This document shows, in pieces, positions 8,879-19,334 of a stretch of 64,000 nt of DNA. The position numbers and the translations under genes were made by a program. A model generated the notes under the pieces. It was given only the letters and a program-made list of their open reading frames with translations, made no database searches and was not told the DNA's origin. This stretch comes from Prosopocoilus inquinatus (Eukaryota; Arthropoda; Insecta; Coleoptera; Lucanidae). The stretch lies in NCBI GenBank assembly GCA_036172665.1, contig CM069875.1, positions 23,095,806-23,159,805 on the forward strand. The letters are read 5' to 3'. Numbering within the stretch: position 1 is the first letter of the stretch; every line of letters starts with the position of its first letter.

Positions 8879-9115
8879 ATATCTTTCCGCAATCTGTATT
8901 TTTATTGTTTACGCTCAACTTTCTGATTTATTTTCATTTCATTGGGCTTTCAAACTGCACCCAACCGTCCTTAGAATTTAAGAAAAGTTTATTATTGGGG
9001 TGTAGATGTGCGGCTAAGAAGTACCCTTAAAACCGCTCGTATAATTGGCCTGCGTGCACTTGCTAAAATAATTTTCTGTATTATATTTCTGGTGAATTCT
9101 ATCGTAGTTTAATTT

Positions 9116-10029
9116 TATACAGTCTGTTTTAATTTGGCTGTCACGGCCAGATATGTCGACTACTGTTTGAGATACGACAAAATTTTATAGAAGAAAATTT
9201 TTTCTACATTTAATTTTAAATAGAATATACTCAATTTTATTACGTTTTCTAAAACCGTAAAAAAATCTCTTTACAACTGTATGTAACTTGCTATAGTTAT
9301 CTAATTAACTAGAAACATAAATCGATAATTAACAAATGCATGCTTACGAAATTTGGAGCTTTATTCGAAAAAGTAGGCGGTGAAATAAATGAAATTATTT
9401 TTCTGCTTCCAATTGAACAATGTTCCTTAATACTTACTGTCTTGACAACATGTGCTATTCAACATAATACTACATAACAACACAAAGTAACAATAAATTA
9501 ATGAAGTAGCACAAAATGGCTGATAGTTGCAAAGAATGGAGGTCACTTTGACCAAATACTGTAAATATTATGAACTGAAATTTCAAACTTCATTTACGTA
9601 TTCATTTATTGTTACTTTGTTCATGTTCTTGTGTTGTATTTATGTTGAATAGCATATGTTTTCAAGACAGTATTAAGAAACATTGTTACAAAAGCTGAAA
9701 AGTAACTCCATTTGTTTCACTGTGCACTTTTTCAAATAAAATTCTCGCGCATTTGTTATTTAATTATCGATTTATGTTTTTAATTGGTTACATAACTAAG
9801 ACATGTGCTGTATCTTTGTAAAGATAATATTTTACAGTTTCAGTAATCGTAATAAAATTGGGTACGTTCCATTTAAAATTTCGAATGTATTTGCTACGTC
9901 TAACACATTTGCTGTTTAATAGTTTTTCCGTCTAAGGCAAATAATAAAAGTAGACCAACTTTCTACAACATTTTTTAGTATCTTTAATAATAGCCAAGCT
10001 GTGACAACTAAAATCAAACAAACTGTATA
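9116..10029. mobile_element. Foldback element, about 0.9 kb
   Basis: The two halves are inverted copies around a centre near 9550. Outer ends are TATACAGTCTGTTTTAATT at 9116 and its complement AAACTGTATA ending at 10029. Inner landmarks are TTGGCTGTCACGG against AGCTGTGACAAC, and GACAACATGTGCTATTCAAC against TTGAATAGCATATGTTTTCA. The arms have diverged. Flanking TA dinucleotides fit a Tc1/mariner-mobilised element. No transposase frame is left. Confidence 0.75.
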
Positions 10030-11051
10030 TGCTATTTGCTAATATTAGGTAACATTCAAGTTTATTAATTTTTCATGCAAGTTGTTTTCTATGGCCTAAC
10101 AAAATCGATACGATATGCAATTATCATATGTATAAATACCACCATTTATAAGTAAGTCTTTAAAGATTCATTATCCAGTGGGATTTAAGACAAAATTAGA
10201 AAAGTTTATGTATCCGAAGGTTGTAGCTGTAGGTATACCGCCCGCTCGTTTGTTTCCAAGTCGAAATAGGAATTTAACAAGGTAACGTTTTCTAGTTCAC
10301 GTTTCTTGCTACTGAATTAACTAAATGCTAAATGTTAGCAGCCTTATTACTTAATACTTATTTATTATGTTATAGAAATAACGTCAAAGAGCGCCAAAAT
10401 TTAATATTTATATTAATTACGAATATTCAACTTTGAGAGTGGGCACTTCGTATATCTAAAAAAATAAAGAATTGAATTGAATTGAATCGTAAAAATAAAG
10501 AATTGACTTTCAAATAAATTATTTTTCATAAAATAATTGCAGTTTGCGTGAAATTTAATGAGCCCTCTAACACAGATTGGTGTGAGATTTCCTCAGGGTC
10601 GAATATAAATGCTTAATCTAAGTAAACATAAACAACCGAATATAAGTGCTTAATTTAAGTAAGCATAAACAATGGTAAGCAGTGATGTTTTGGTTAAGGA
10701 TGTCTTTAATCAGGTGTATACAAAATCCTTCCCCTTTAAGATAATGCGTGCTCCGCTTTTGCAACCGTTGTATTAATATGTAATCTTATTCTTAAATACA
10801 TAATAATAACACAGTATATTATAAAATATACACATAGAACAGAAAATTTCCATGACTAAAGAAGTTACAGATAAATATATTACATTTACTAAGAATATAC
10901 TTTTAAAACTTTAAACGGACTAATGGAAGTCGGCTCTTGTCCGATGAAAATTATACGTAAACATTAACCGGACAGAATTAAATTGGAAAATGGCACTCAA
11001 CGTATCACTGTCGATTAATAGCTTCGTCAAGAGTAAAAAAAGTAAGTAAGT
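10030..11051. other. Intergenic; short tandem repeats only
   Basis: No gene-like frame. A short GAATT pentamer run lies at about 10472-10487, and a 37-bp duplication is listed separately. Confidence 0.4.
10601..10674 (+). repeat. 37-bp tandem duplication
   Basis: Two adjacent 37-bp units starting GAATATAAATGCTTAAT and GAATATAAGTGCTTAAT, with few differences between them. Confidence 0.8.
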
Positions 11052-11056
11052 CTTCA

Positions 11057-11227
11057 TGTAATGTAGTAGAAAGAACCCTAGAGGGCGTATGCGTACACAG
11101 TCAGTTTTAGATGCGACGCCATGCGGGAGTCTATTCATAGCACTAGGTTAGCGAAGATGTACATGGTGTTGTTTGCCCGAAAGAAATAAATAAAAACATG
11201 TATAAAACATTATTACACTTTATTACA
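11057..11227 (+). repeat. 5' LTR of the Mag-like element
   Basis: 171 bp, apparently identical to 15461-15631. It starts TGTAATG and ends TTACA, with an AATAAA signal in the AAGAAATAAATAAAAAC stretch near its end. Confidence 0.95.
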
Positions 11228-11228
11228 T

Positions 11229-11246
11229 TGGCGACGAGGTAAAAGC
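11229..11246 (+). other. Primer-binding site of the Mag-like element
   Basis: One base after the LTR the sequence is TGGCGACGAGGTAAAAGC. The TGG start and position mark it as the primer site. The first seven bases fit tRNA-Arg-type sites, but I cannot fix the tRNA. Confidence 0.6.
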
Positions 11247-11349
11247 AACAAAAAGAAGAAAGTTCATTAAGTAAGCAGGGCGTTTATTTAAGGAAAATTT
11301 TAAGTGCACAAGGTGTGTATCGAATTAGTGTATCCATTTTTGAAGTAAC

Positions 11350-14300
11350 ATGGCGGAACAAGAGGGAACCCGAATGCAAGTTTGCGGGAACATTGGGAGT
11401 TTGAGAGAATACAACACATCAGAAAATTGGAAATTGTATTTTGAGAGGTTAGATCAGTATTTACTTGCCAATTATGTTGCAGAAGATAGAAAAGTGGCAG
11501 TTTTGCTAACATCTATAGGGGATGAGGCTTACAGAATTTTGAGGGATTTATGTGACCCGATTCTTCCCAAGGATAAAAGTTACAGGGAACTTTGTGAAAT
11601 TTTGGACCGTCAGTTTTCGCCAAGAGTTTCGGTATACAGGAAAAGAATTGAATTTTACAATATTAAGCAAAACACTAATGAAAGCGTGAATGAATATTAT
11701 GTTCGTATTAAAAATGCAGCTGCTTTGTGTAAATTTGGTAACAGATTGCAAGAAATATTAGCCGATAAGTTTGTAACGGGATTAGCGAATAGGAAAGTGC
11801 TCGATAGACTGTGTGAGGAAGATGAAAGTAAAAAATTAGAAGATTTGATGGAAATTGCTCTCAAAAGAGAAGCAGCGGCCAAGGTGGAGGCAACGGAGGT
11901 AAATCGTTTAGAATTTAAGAAGAAACCAGCAAAGGAGTGCAGCTTTACGAAGAAGGAGCAGGGTGCAAACAGTGTAAAGGAAATGAACCAAAAGGAACAT
12001 TTTCAAAACTCTAAAGTGCGATGCAAAGCATGTGGAAAGGGGGCGCACAATTTTGCAAACTGTAAGTACAAACAGTACATATGTAAAATTTGCAAAAAAA
12101 AGGGACACTTAGCAGTAGTATGTAACAGTGTTGCAAAGAATCATTTTGTTGAGGTAGAAGGACAGATTAGTAACGATGAAGATGAAAAGATAATCGACAT
12201 GTTTCATGTAAATGCGTCTGAAATTGTAAAACCAATTACGGTTAAATTAGCCATTGAAAATGTACCCATTTACATGGAAGTAGATTCAGGAGCAGGGGTG
12301 TCATTATTGCCAGAAAATGTTTACGAGGAAAAATTTTCACACATAAAATTGTTAACTACGGCAGTTAAATTAAGAACATATGATGGAAACTGTATTAAAC
12401 CAGTAGGCGAAATTTTTGCAGAAGTTAAATATAAAAATAGTCAGAAACGTTGTAGATTTATAATAGTAAAAGACGGTAGTAAACCCTTATTAGGTAGAGA
12501 TCTTTTAAAATCATTTAATATGATAGATGCTATTACACAAACCGTAGCAAGCATTCAAGTTGTAGAGAAAGAAAATCCATTAAATTTAGATATATTGTTA
12601 AGTGAATTCCAGGATTTATTTAAGGTCGAATTAGGTAGTTTTAAGTATAAAAAAATTAGCTTAAATTTAAGAGAAAATGTAACGCCTGTATTTCATAAAC
12701 CTAGACCGATACCTTTTGCTTTTAAGGACAAAGTAAATGCGGAATTAGATAAATTAGAAAAAGAAGGAGTAATAGTAAAAATTGAGAGTAGCGAGTGGGG
12801 TACGCCTTTAGTGCCGGTGATAAAACCAAATAACGTTTTGAGACTCTGTGCAGATTATAAAGTCACAATAAATAAATTTATTGAAGATTGTCAATATCCT
12901 CTTCCAAGGATTGAAGAAATTTTTGCGGCATTACAAGGAGGTCAAGAATTTACCAAGCTAGATTTTAGAAATGCTTATAATCAGTTATTAGTAAGTGAAG
13001 ACACTGGTAAACTCTTAGCCTGGAGTACACATCGCGGTATATATGCATTAAATAGATTACCATATGGGACCAAGCCAGCTTGTGGTATTTTTCAAAAGGT
13101 GGTCGAGAAAGTTTTGCAAGGAGCAAAAGGGGTAGTAAATTTTATGGACGACATTGTGGTAACAGGTAAAACAAAGAAAGAGCATCTGGAGAATTTAAAG
13201 GCAGTTTTTATTCGATTAAATGATGCAGGATTTAGATTGAATTTAAAAAAATGTAGCTTTTTCGAAACAAAAATAAATTACTTAGGACACATTATTAGTG
13301 CAGAAGGCTTACAAAAAGATCCATTAAAAGTAAAAGCAATTTTAGACTCACCTAAGCCAACAGATATTAACGAAATTCGAAGCTATGTAGGGATGGTTAA
13401 CTACTATGGAAAATTTTGTCCAAAGCTCAGTGGAGTATTAGAACCTTTGTATCAATTGTTAAAAGCAAATACACCATTCAAGTGGACTAAGGAATGTGAG
13501 TTAGCGTTCAAGACGTCAAAAGAAATGATAACTTCAGATATGGTATTAGTACATTATAATCCCGATTTTCCATTAAAATTGGCTTGTGATGCATCATCCA
13601 AGGGAATCGGAGCTGTTCTATTGCATGTTTTTCCCGATAACATAGAAAAGCCTGTTTGTTTTGCTTCACGTGTTTTGAATAACGCAGAAAGAAGATATTC
13701 GGTGATTCATAAGGAAGCACTAGCGTTATATTGGGGCGTCAAGAAATTCCATCAGTATTTAGCAGGACGTAAATTTATCTTGGCGACCGACCACAAACCA
13801 CTTTTAGCACTTTTCGGAGAGGAAAAAGGAATTCCTACAATGACAGCTGGAAGACTGCAGAGATGGGCAGCATACATAGCGGAATTTAATTATACATTGA
13901 AATACATTAAAGGATGCAAAAATGCAGGAGCAGATGGTCTCTCACGTTTACCCTTAGATGTAAAAGATGAGGAAGAAATGAAGAATGATTATCTACATTT
14001 CATAGAAGGATCGATGCCAATAGATGCATTAAAAGTGAGAAGTGAAACCAGAAATGATCCTATTTTGAAAAAAGTCTACGAATTTATCAATGGAGGATGG
14101 CCAGAAAAGGTAACAGAAGAATTAAGACCATATACAAAAAGAAAACTCGAACTCAGCATTGATAAAGGAATTATCATGTGGGGATACAGAGTGGTCGTAC
14201 CAAGGAAACTACAAAAAGCTTTACTAGATAATGTTCACAGCACACACATGGGAATGACTAAAATGAAGACATTAGTTCGTTCTTACTTTTGGTTTCCAGG

Positions 14301-15444
14301 AGTGGATAAGCAGATTGAATACCTAGTGAATGGTTGTTCAGCGTGCGTTTCTGTAAGACCCGAACCAGAAAAAGCTAAATTAATAAAATGGGAACAAGCA
14401 GAAAGACCATTTGATAGAGTTCATTTAGACTTTTTTGGACCGGTGGAAGGAAAGATCTATTTAATTTTGATCGATACGTTTACGAAGTGGCCAGAAGTAA
14501 TAGAAATGCAGAGGACAGACACGAATACGACAATCGAGAAATTACGAGAGATTTTTGCGAGATTTGGGTTACCTAGGAAAATAATAACAGACAATGGTAG
14601 ACAATTTACTTCTTCAGAATTCATGACATTTTGTTCTAAAAATAAAATAAAATTTATCACGTCACCGCCTTACCATCCAGCGACTAACGGAGCTGCCGAG
14701 AATACAGTAAAATCTGTGAAACGAGGGATATTTAAAGCGTTAAAGGATAAAAGGAATCGCAATGTTTCTTTAAGTACCATAATTAGCAGATATTTATTGA
14801 CTTATAGAAATACACCTCATTGCGAAACACAGGAAAGTCCGGCAGTGCTGATGTTTGGAAGAAGACTTCAAACACATTTAGACTTCTTAAATAGTAGAAA
14901 CTTGTTAAGTCAGGGTACGCAGGAATTGTATTTTAAAGGAAAAAGAGAAGTAAGTTTTGAAGAAGGTGAAGAAGTGTATGCAAGGGATTACAGAAATCCA
15001 AACAAAAAAGGGTGGAAGAAAGCAAAAATAGTAGAAGTGTTAGGTCTGAGAACATATTTAGTGAAAGTTATGGAAGAAAATTTAGTGTGGAAAAGGCACA
15101 GTGATCAGTTACTAAAAAGCAATGACTGTAATAAAGACATAGATGTAAGTTTAGAGAGTAAGGAGACTTCAGAGAGTAATAGGGAAGTTAATGTAATACC
15201 AGTACCAATCTTACCCTTATTTAATGACAGATTAAACACAAGCAAAAAGGTAGCTAGTATTACAGAAACTGCTCCAATGGAAAAAGAAAAAGTGAACGTA
15301 GCTGAAAAAGAGATTAAGAGTAAAGTAGAATCTAAAGATAATGAAGAGAATAGGAAAATTGAAAATGTGTCAAAATCGAAAATCGATATAGTATTGTCGC
15401 GACCAAAACGTACAATTAAACCGCCAAATCGTTTAAATTTGTAA
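11350..15444 (+). CDS. Complete gag-pol polyprotein of the Mag-like element
   Basis: 1364 codons from an ATG 122 bp after the LTR to TAA at 15442-15444, with no stop or frameshift. In order: capsid-type gag (about 1-190); two CCHC knuckles (CKACGKGAHNFANC at 225-238, CKICKKKGHLAVVC at 245-258); aspartic protease with VDSGAG (D312-G314); RT with LCADYK, LDFRNAYNQ, LPYGTKPACGIFQ and the catalytic FMDD at 598-601; RNase H (ACDASSKG with D747, ATDHKPL with D814); integrase HHCC (H963, H966, C996, C999) and DD35E core (D1027, D1081, E1117). A Lys/Glu-rich tail closes with RPKRTIKPP. All catalytic residues are present, so the enzyme set looks complete. Confidence 0.96.
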   Translation: MAEQEGTRMQVCGNIGSLREYNTSENWKLYFERLDQYLLANYVAEDRKVAVLLTSIGDEAYRILRDLCDPILPKDKSYRELCEILDRQFSPRVSVYRKRIEFYNIKQNTNESVNEYYVRIKNAAALCKFGNRLQEILADKFVTGLANRKVLDRLCEEDESKKLEDLMEIALKREAAAKVEATEVNRLEFKKKPAKECSFTKKEQGANSVKEMNQKEHFQNSKVRCKACGKGAHNFANCKYKQYICKICKKKGHLAVVCNSVAKNHFVEVEGQISNDEDEKIIDMFHVNASEIVKPITVKLAIENVPIYMEVDSGAGVSLLPENVYEEKFSHIKLLTTAVKLRTYDGNCIKPVGEIFAEVKYKNSQKRCRFIIVKDGSKPLLGRDLLKSFNMIDAITQTVASIQVVEKENPLNLDILLSEFQDLFKVELGSFKYKKISLNLRENVTPVFHKPRPIPFAFKDKVNAELDKLEKEGVIVKIESSEWGTPLVPVIKPNNVLRLCADYKVTINKFIEDCQYPLPRIEEIFAALQGGQEFTKLDFRNAYNQLLVSEDTGKLLAWSTHRGIYALNRLPYGTKPACGIFQKVVEKVLQGAKGVVNFMDDIVVTGKTKKEHLENLKAVFIRLNDAGFRLNLKKCSFFETKINYLGHIISAEGLQKDPLKVKAILDSPKPTDINEIRSYVGMVNYYGKFCPKLSGVLEPLYQLLKANTPFKWTKECELAFKTSKEMITSDMVLVHYNPDFPLKLACDASSKGIGAVLLHVFPDNIEKPVCFASRVLNNAERRYSVIHKEALALYWGVKKFHQYLAGRKFILATDHKPLLALFGEEKGIPTMTAGRLQRWAAYIAEFNYTLKYIKGCKNAGADGLSRLPLDVKDEEEMKNDYLHFIEGSMPIDALKVRSETRNDPILKKVYEFINGGWPEKVTEELRPYTKRKLELSIDKGIIMWGYRVVVPRKLQKALLDNVHSTHMGMTKMKTLVRSYFWFPGVDKQIEYLVNGCSACVSVRPEPEKAKLIKWEQAERPFDRVHLDFFGPVEGKIYLILIDTFTKWPEVIEMQRTDTNTTIEKLREIFARFGLPRKIITDNGRQFTSSEFMTFCSKNKIKFITSPPYHPATNGAAENTVKSVKRGIFKALKDKRNRNVSLSTIISRYLLTYRNTPHCETQESPAVLMFGRRLQTHLDFLNSRNLLSQGTQELYFKGKREVSFEEGEEVYARDYRNPNKKGWKKAKIVEVLGLRTYLVKVMEENLVWKRHSDQLLKSNDCNKDIDVSLESKETSESNREVNVIPVPILPLFNDRLNTSKKVASITETAPMEKEKVNVAEKEIKSKVESKDNEENRKIENVSKSKIDIVLSRPKRTIKPPNRLNL

Positions 15445-15447
15445 TCT

Positions 15448-15460
15448 AGGGAGGAAGGGA
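15448..15460 (+). other. Polypurine tract of the Mag-like element
   Basis: AGGGAGGAAGGGA lies directly before the TGTAATG start of the 3' LTR, four bases after the gag-pol stop codon. Confidence 0.85.
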
Positions 15461-15631
15461 TGTAATGTAGTAGAAAGAACCCTAGAGGGCGTATGCGTAC
15501 ACAGTCAGTTTTAGATGCGACGCCATGCGGGAGTCTATTCATAGCACTAGGTTAGCGAAGATGTACATGGTGTTGTTTGCCCGAAAGAAATAAATAAAAA
15601 CATGTATAAAACATTATTACACTTTATTACA
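15461..15631 (+). repeat. 3' LTR of the Mag-like element
   Basis: 171 bp, apparently identical to the 5' LTR, followed by the second CTTCA target duplication. Confidence 0.95.
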
Positions 15632-15651
15632 CTTCACTCAATCAAAGATAT

Positions 15652-15936
15652 TTTAATTTTCTTTTTTATCTGTGGTGTTTACCAAACGGGGTCCTAAGTC
15701 ATTGACTTGTCAGGACCTCAGGAGCGGAAGTGTATTTTTGTGTGCGTAAAGTGTTCCATGGCTTTATTACTCCCAAACCTCACCATTGAAGGGGAAACAG
15801 TGTCGAATTGAATCCCCAACACTGAATGGCACCCGAAGTAAGTAACGACCACCCCCTAGAAATATCTCGAACGGAATGCGAACCTACGACCTTACGATTG
15901 CATGGCCGCTCCATTACCGCTTGGACCGGTCAGGCG
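15652..15936 (-). mobile_element. tRNA-derived SINE, copy 1
   Basis: Reads on the minus strand from a tRNA-like head (CCGGTCCAAGCGGTAATGG, resembling an A box; B-box-like GGTTCGCATTC at 15874-15884) through a unique body to an A-rich tail near 15655. It shares the same order of words with 18432-18709: TCAGGACCTCAGGAGCGGAAG, TTCCATGGCTTT and CCCCAACACTGAA on the plus strand. It lies just outside the Mag-like element. Confidence 0.8.
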
Positions 15937-17563
15937 TTTAATAATTTTCATTTTCACATAAAATCAATGAATTCTAATTTAAATGGACCAAACTGTATTG
16001 ATGATGAGGTTTTCAATACTGGCAGATTATGCAGAATCGTAGTTTGCTGAAGATTTATGTGCGTTATAAAATCTATGCAAAGACGTTGAGTGGAGTGAAA
16101 AATTTACTAACGTTTAGACGTATGAAACTTTTTACGAATATTACTTATTCGAGCAAGGTGCAGCATAGAAATATTAAGAAACTTGAGTGAATAAGTTTTG
16201 CACTTTCATATTCATTTTTGCTGCAGAGGAAGCAGACGCTGCGCGTCGAGCAGAGTGGTTGCATTCTTTTTCTCATATTTATTTGAGTATCTGACGAGAA
16301 CCTCCTTAGTTTTAAAATGTAAATGGCACTTTAAAAGTTCAGATAATGCTGTTTATAATGCGAAGCAATAATTCTTTAAAGAACTGGAGAAGGAACTAAT
16401 CTAATCAGATCCAGCGATGTTGTGAATGTCGGAATAGACCGGGTAATTTTGAATTTTTTAATTGGATTAAGCTATGATTTTACAAAGGTTGTCGGCAATT
16501 CTAGAAAAACAACTAAAGTTTTGAAAGTAAATTTGTGATGAATAAACCGGACCCAAATGTAATTAAATCTTAGATTAGGTAAGAGAGGGGCACGCCATAT
16601 CTATCGCAAGCGTGAAAATTGCTACCAGAAAAGACATTTAAACGTAGGAAAACACCAAAGCGGACGATTTCCTATGTTGCGTTTCAAATTGCAGTACCGT
16701 GTATAATACAAAATTGAAATGAATTGAATATGATTTACATTAGTTGTAACATTGTGTTCAGTACCCTATATAAATGCAGCACATGTGGTATTAAAATGTT
16801 TTAAATTTCATAATCTTTCTGATTGTCCCATTAATTCAAATAAATTTATTCAGGTAGATAATATAAGGCGATTTCTATTTCTCCATAGTAACCCTTATGC
16901 CTTATAACTTTAGATTTTTTTTTCATTTCAGCTTAATCATTTTTTAATATACCTCAATATTTGCTGTATATTGTAGTTTTACTGTTTCTTTGTACTGATT
17001 TGCTGATACATGTTTCATATTTTTTTCGCCACCATTAGGTATTAGCCTACTTTAATGCGCTAACGCGTCGGTTTATTCTAAGAGGGTCAGCGCGCTGCTC
17101 ATGGTGTCTTTGCTTTGGACCCTTTTGGTAACAGATGTTCCTCGCTTGTATGTCATCCACCGAAATCATTTCGCATTTACATTCAAGATAAATATTTTGC
17201 CCTTCCACACATTTTATCGTAATGAAAAAATGTACTAAAGTAAGAGTTGAATTGCATACCGTACAACTATTTTAAAATGCAACAAAATCTAGATAGATAT
17301 ATTAGAAACATTGTGTGTAGGATTAAAACAGAAAACAAAAAGTAAAATATGACATGTTAAAAATAAAAATTCATCGTGTTTCTGAGAAGTAATTCAAAAG
17401 GACAAAATAAAACAAAAATAAATAAAGAATCGAGAAATGGAGACTACCGACATATCCCTATGTTGCGTTTTAAAATAACATCATTATGTGCAGTCGCGAT
17501 CATCCTAATTGAGACCGTTGTAAGCTAATTGCGTTCTTATTGACGTTGGTAGTAAGAAAAAAA
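15937..17563. other. Intergenic, no gene recognised
   Basis: Only short unsupported frames. A word ACATATCCCTATGTTGCG around 17450 recurs at about 54737 as ACATATCCCTATGTTGCT with similar following bases, so a small dispersed repeat is present. Confidence 0.4.
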
Positions 17564-18226
17564 TTTGTTGCAAATCGTTTTTGATTGCAGTGAAAACCTC
17601 GAACAGCCTCTGTACAGCTGTTTCAGCCCTGTTTGAGGCTTCATCAGCAGAGACGTAGCTCACATTCCCACTGCAGACCAAAAACGACTGGTCCAATTTA
17701 TTCGCAATTGCTATGTAATAGTGATGAGCGGATAAAACAGCGACATCCTACGATCGCTTTTTGACCTGACATTGCAGTAGGGTAGACAAATTGAAGCGGA
17801 TTTGCTCCTAATAAGTCCCCCACGCAAGGCGGCCATGCTTGCTGTCAAAGCATAATGAAAGTTTTAAAATTTTTTGTTGCAAATCGTTTTTGATTGCAGT
17901 GAAAACCTCGAGCAGCCTCTGTACAGCTGTTTCAGCCCTGTTTGGGGCTTCATCAGCAGAGACGTAGCTCGACATTCCCACTGTAGACCAAAAACTGCCG
18001 ATGAAGCCCCAAACAGGGCTGAAACAGCTGTACAGAGGCTGCTCGAGGTTTTCACTGCAATCAAAAACGATTTGCAACATCTTTTTTTAAACTTTCAGCA
18101 AGCATGGCCGCCTTGCATGGGGGCGTGATAGGGGACTTATTATGTAGCAAACCCGCTTCAATTTGTCTATTCTACTGCAATGTCAGGTCAAAAGGCGATC
18201 ATAAGATGTTGCTGTTTTATCCATTC
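17564..18226. mobile_element. Composite foldback repeat (family R), three unit parts
   Basis: Built from copies of the unit seen singly at 62748-63062. 17564-17716 is a truncated minus-strand unit. 17722-17990 is a further minus-strand unit in tandem. 17996-18226 is an inverted unit, so 17722-18226 folds on itself with almost no loop. Outer-arm word: CGACATCCTACGATCGC, mirrored near 18200. Each unit holds a segment that would encode SYVSADEAPNRAETAV. This segment stays open in all unit copies, but no start, stop or known domain supports a protein. Confidence 0.8.
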
Positions 18227-18431
18227 GTTACAATGAATGTAAATAGCTAGGCAAACATGTAGTTCAATTATTATTTCATTGTATTTTTCCGTTTCGCTAC
18301 GTAAGTATGTTACGTGGATGTAAACGAGGCTTTAAGAATTTCAATCTTAACATAAATATCGCCCAGCGATAAGCTAACGCGAGGAAATCATTTCGACAAA
18401 GCATTGGGCGACGCTTGAATCAAGTGTTTTT

Positions 18432-18709
18432 AGAATTTTTTTTTCTGAGGTGTTTGTCCAACGGTGTCCTAAGTCATGGACTTGTCAGGACCTCAGGAGC
18501 GGAAGTGTATTTTTGTGTGTGTAAAGTGTTCCATGGCTTTGTTACTTCCAAACCTCCTCGCCGTTGAAGGGGAAGCAGTGTCGAATTTTCTCCCCAACAC
18601 TGAAGGGTACCTGAATTGAGTAACGATCCCCGAGAAATATCCCGAGTGGGTGCGAACCCACGACCTTACGATTACAAGGCCGGTCCCTTAACACTGGACC
18701 GTTCAGGCG
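18432..18709 (-). mobile_element. tRNA-derived SINE, copy 2
   Basis: The better preserved copy. On the minus strand the head reads CGGTCCAGTGTTAAGGGAC, like a tRNA A box and D arm, then GGTTCGCACCC (18648-18658), a near-canonical B box for RNA polymerase III. It ends in an A-rich tail at about 18432. It matches copy 1 through most of its length with many substitutions, so the family is old. Confidence 0.85.
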
Positions 18710-19334
18710 TGGCAAATGGCAAGTTAGGATAAGTTATTTTATCATTATTTTAACTGGAAACCCCTTGCTTGCTTGCAAAATTCACAAAATGTCAAATGGC
18801 CCTTTTGTTCATGCCGAAGCATAGGCCTAGCAAATGGCGTAGCAATGCACTTACCATTTAACCAGCTCCTTAAAGTAACAGCACATCATGCACAGCAATT
18901 ATCAGGGGTCTACAACTTCATTTTTAATTTAAAACAGAGCTTATATGTTTTTTCTATTAAAGGTGTAACATTCAACCACGCCTGAACAGTTCCCTGAATA
19001 GCGGATTTTCCACATACATAACAAAAACTAGTATTACTGTCATATAAACTGACAGAATTTGAGTTGAGTAACCTGAGTGTAGGGTCTTTATTCCTTGATT
19101 TGATTGGTTCCAAAAGAAAAGAGAGGAGTGGTTTAAGGACTATGACGTAGAACCCAAGTCAGACACGTTCAATTATTTTCGGACATGTCCGTTAAAATGA
19201 GAAACTTTTAATATTGTGTTAATTTACTAATAAAAGAAAGCCTCTTAAGATTTAATACTTACTTAAACATTGGGTCTTCCTGCCATTAGGTTTCACGTTT
19301 CGGTTTTGTATATCTCCTTCCATTAATTTCTGTT
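18710..19334. other. Intergenic, nothing recognised
   Basis: No frame with domain character on either strand and no pairable repeats. Confidence 0.35.

Larger units (their letters stand above)
2453..8882 (-). mobile_element. Ty3/gypsy LTR retrotransposon carrying a macro domain (damaged copy)
   Basis: A full-length LTR element on the minus strand. LTRs at 2457-2782 and 8553-8878 are 326 bp each and differ at three positions that I can see. Read on the minus strand they start TGTGG and end AACA. They are flanked by ATAT at 2453-2456 and 8879-8882, the 4-bp duplication expected of gypsy integrases. A primer-binding site and a purine tract lie in the right places. Coding order is gag, protease, RT, RNase H, integrase, which makes it Ty3/gypsy. 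A macro domain and CCCH finger are fused behind the integrase. The near-identical LTRs point to recent insertion, yet the coding region has one in-frame TAG and at least two frameshifts. Confidence 0.95.
11052..15636 (+). mobile_element. Intact-looking Mag/K02A2.6-like Ty3/gypsy retrotransposon
   Basis: 171-bp LTRs at 11057-11227 and 15461-15631 (TGTAATG...TTACA) that I read as identical. They are flanked by CTTCA at 11052-11056 and 15632-15636, a perfect 5-bp target duplication. One uninterrupted 1364-codon gag-pol lies between, preceded by a primer site and followed by a purine tract. Short LTRs, a single gag-pol frame, an FMDD reverse transcriptase and two CCHC knuckles fit the Mag or K02A2.6-like part of Ty3/gypsy; that clade placement is my judgement. 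There is no env. All the hallmarks of a very recent, possibly competent insertion are present. Confidence 0.95.

Noticed and set aside
15105..15542. Minus-strand frame across the end of the Mag-like element and its LTR
   Set aside because: Antisense shadow of the Lys/Glu-rich pol tail; the same LTR part gives an identical peptide at the 5' LTR.
15874..15884. Possible tRNA gene
   Set aside because: Only A- and B-box-like words are present. The cloverleaf is incomplete and an A-rich tail marks a SINE.
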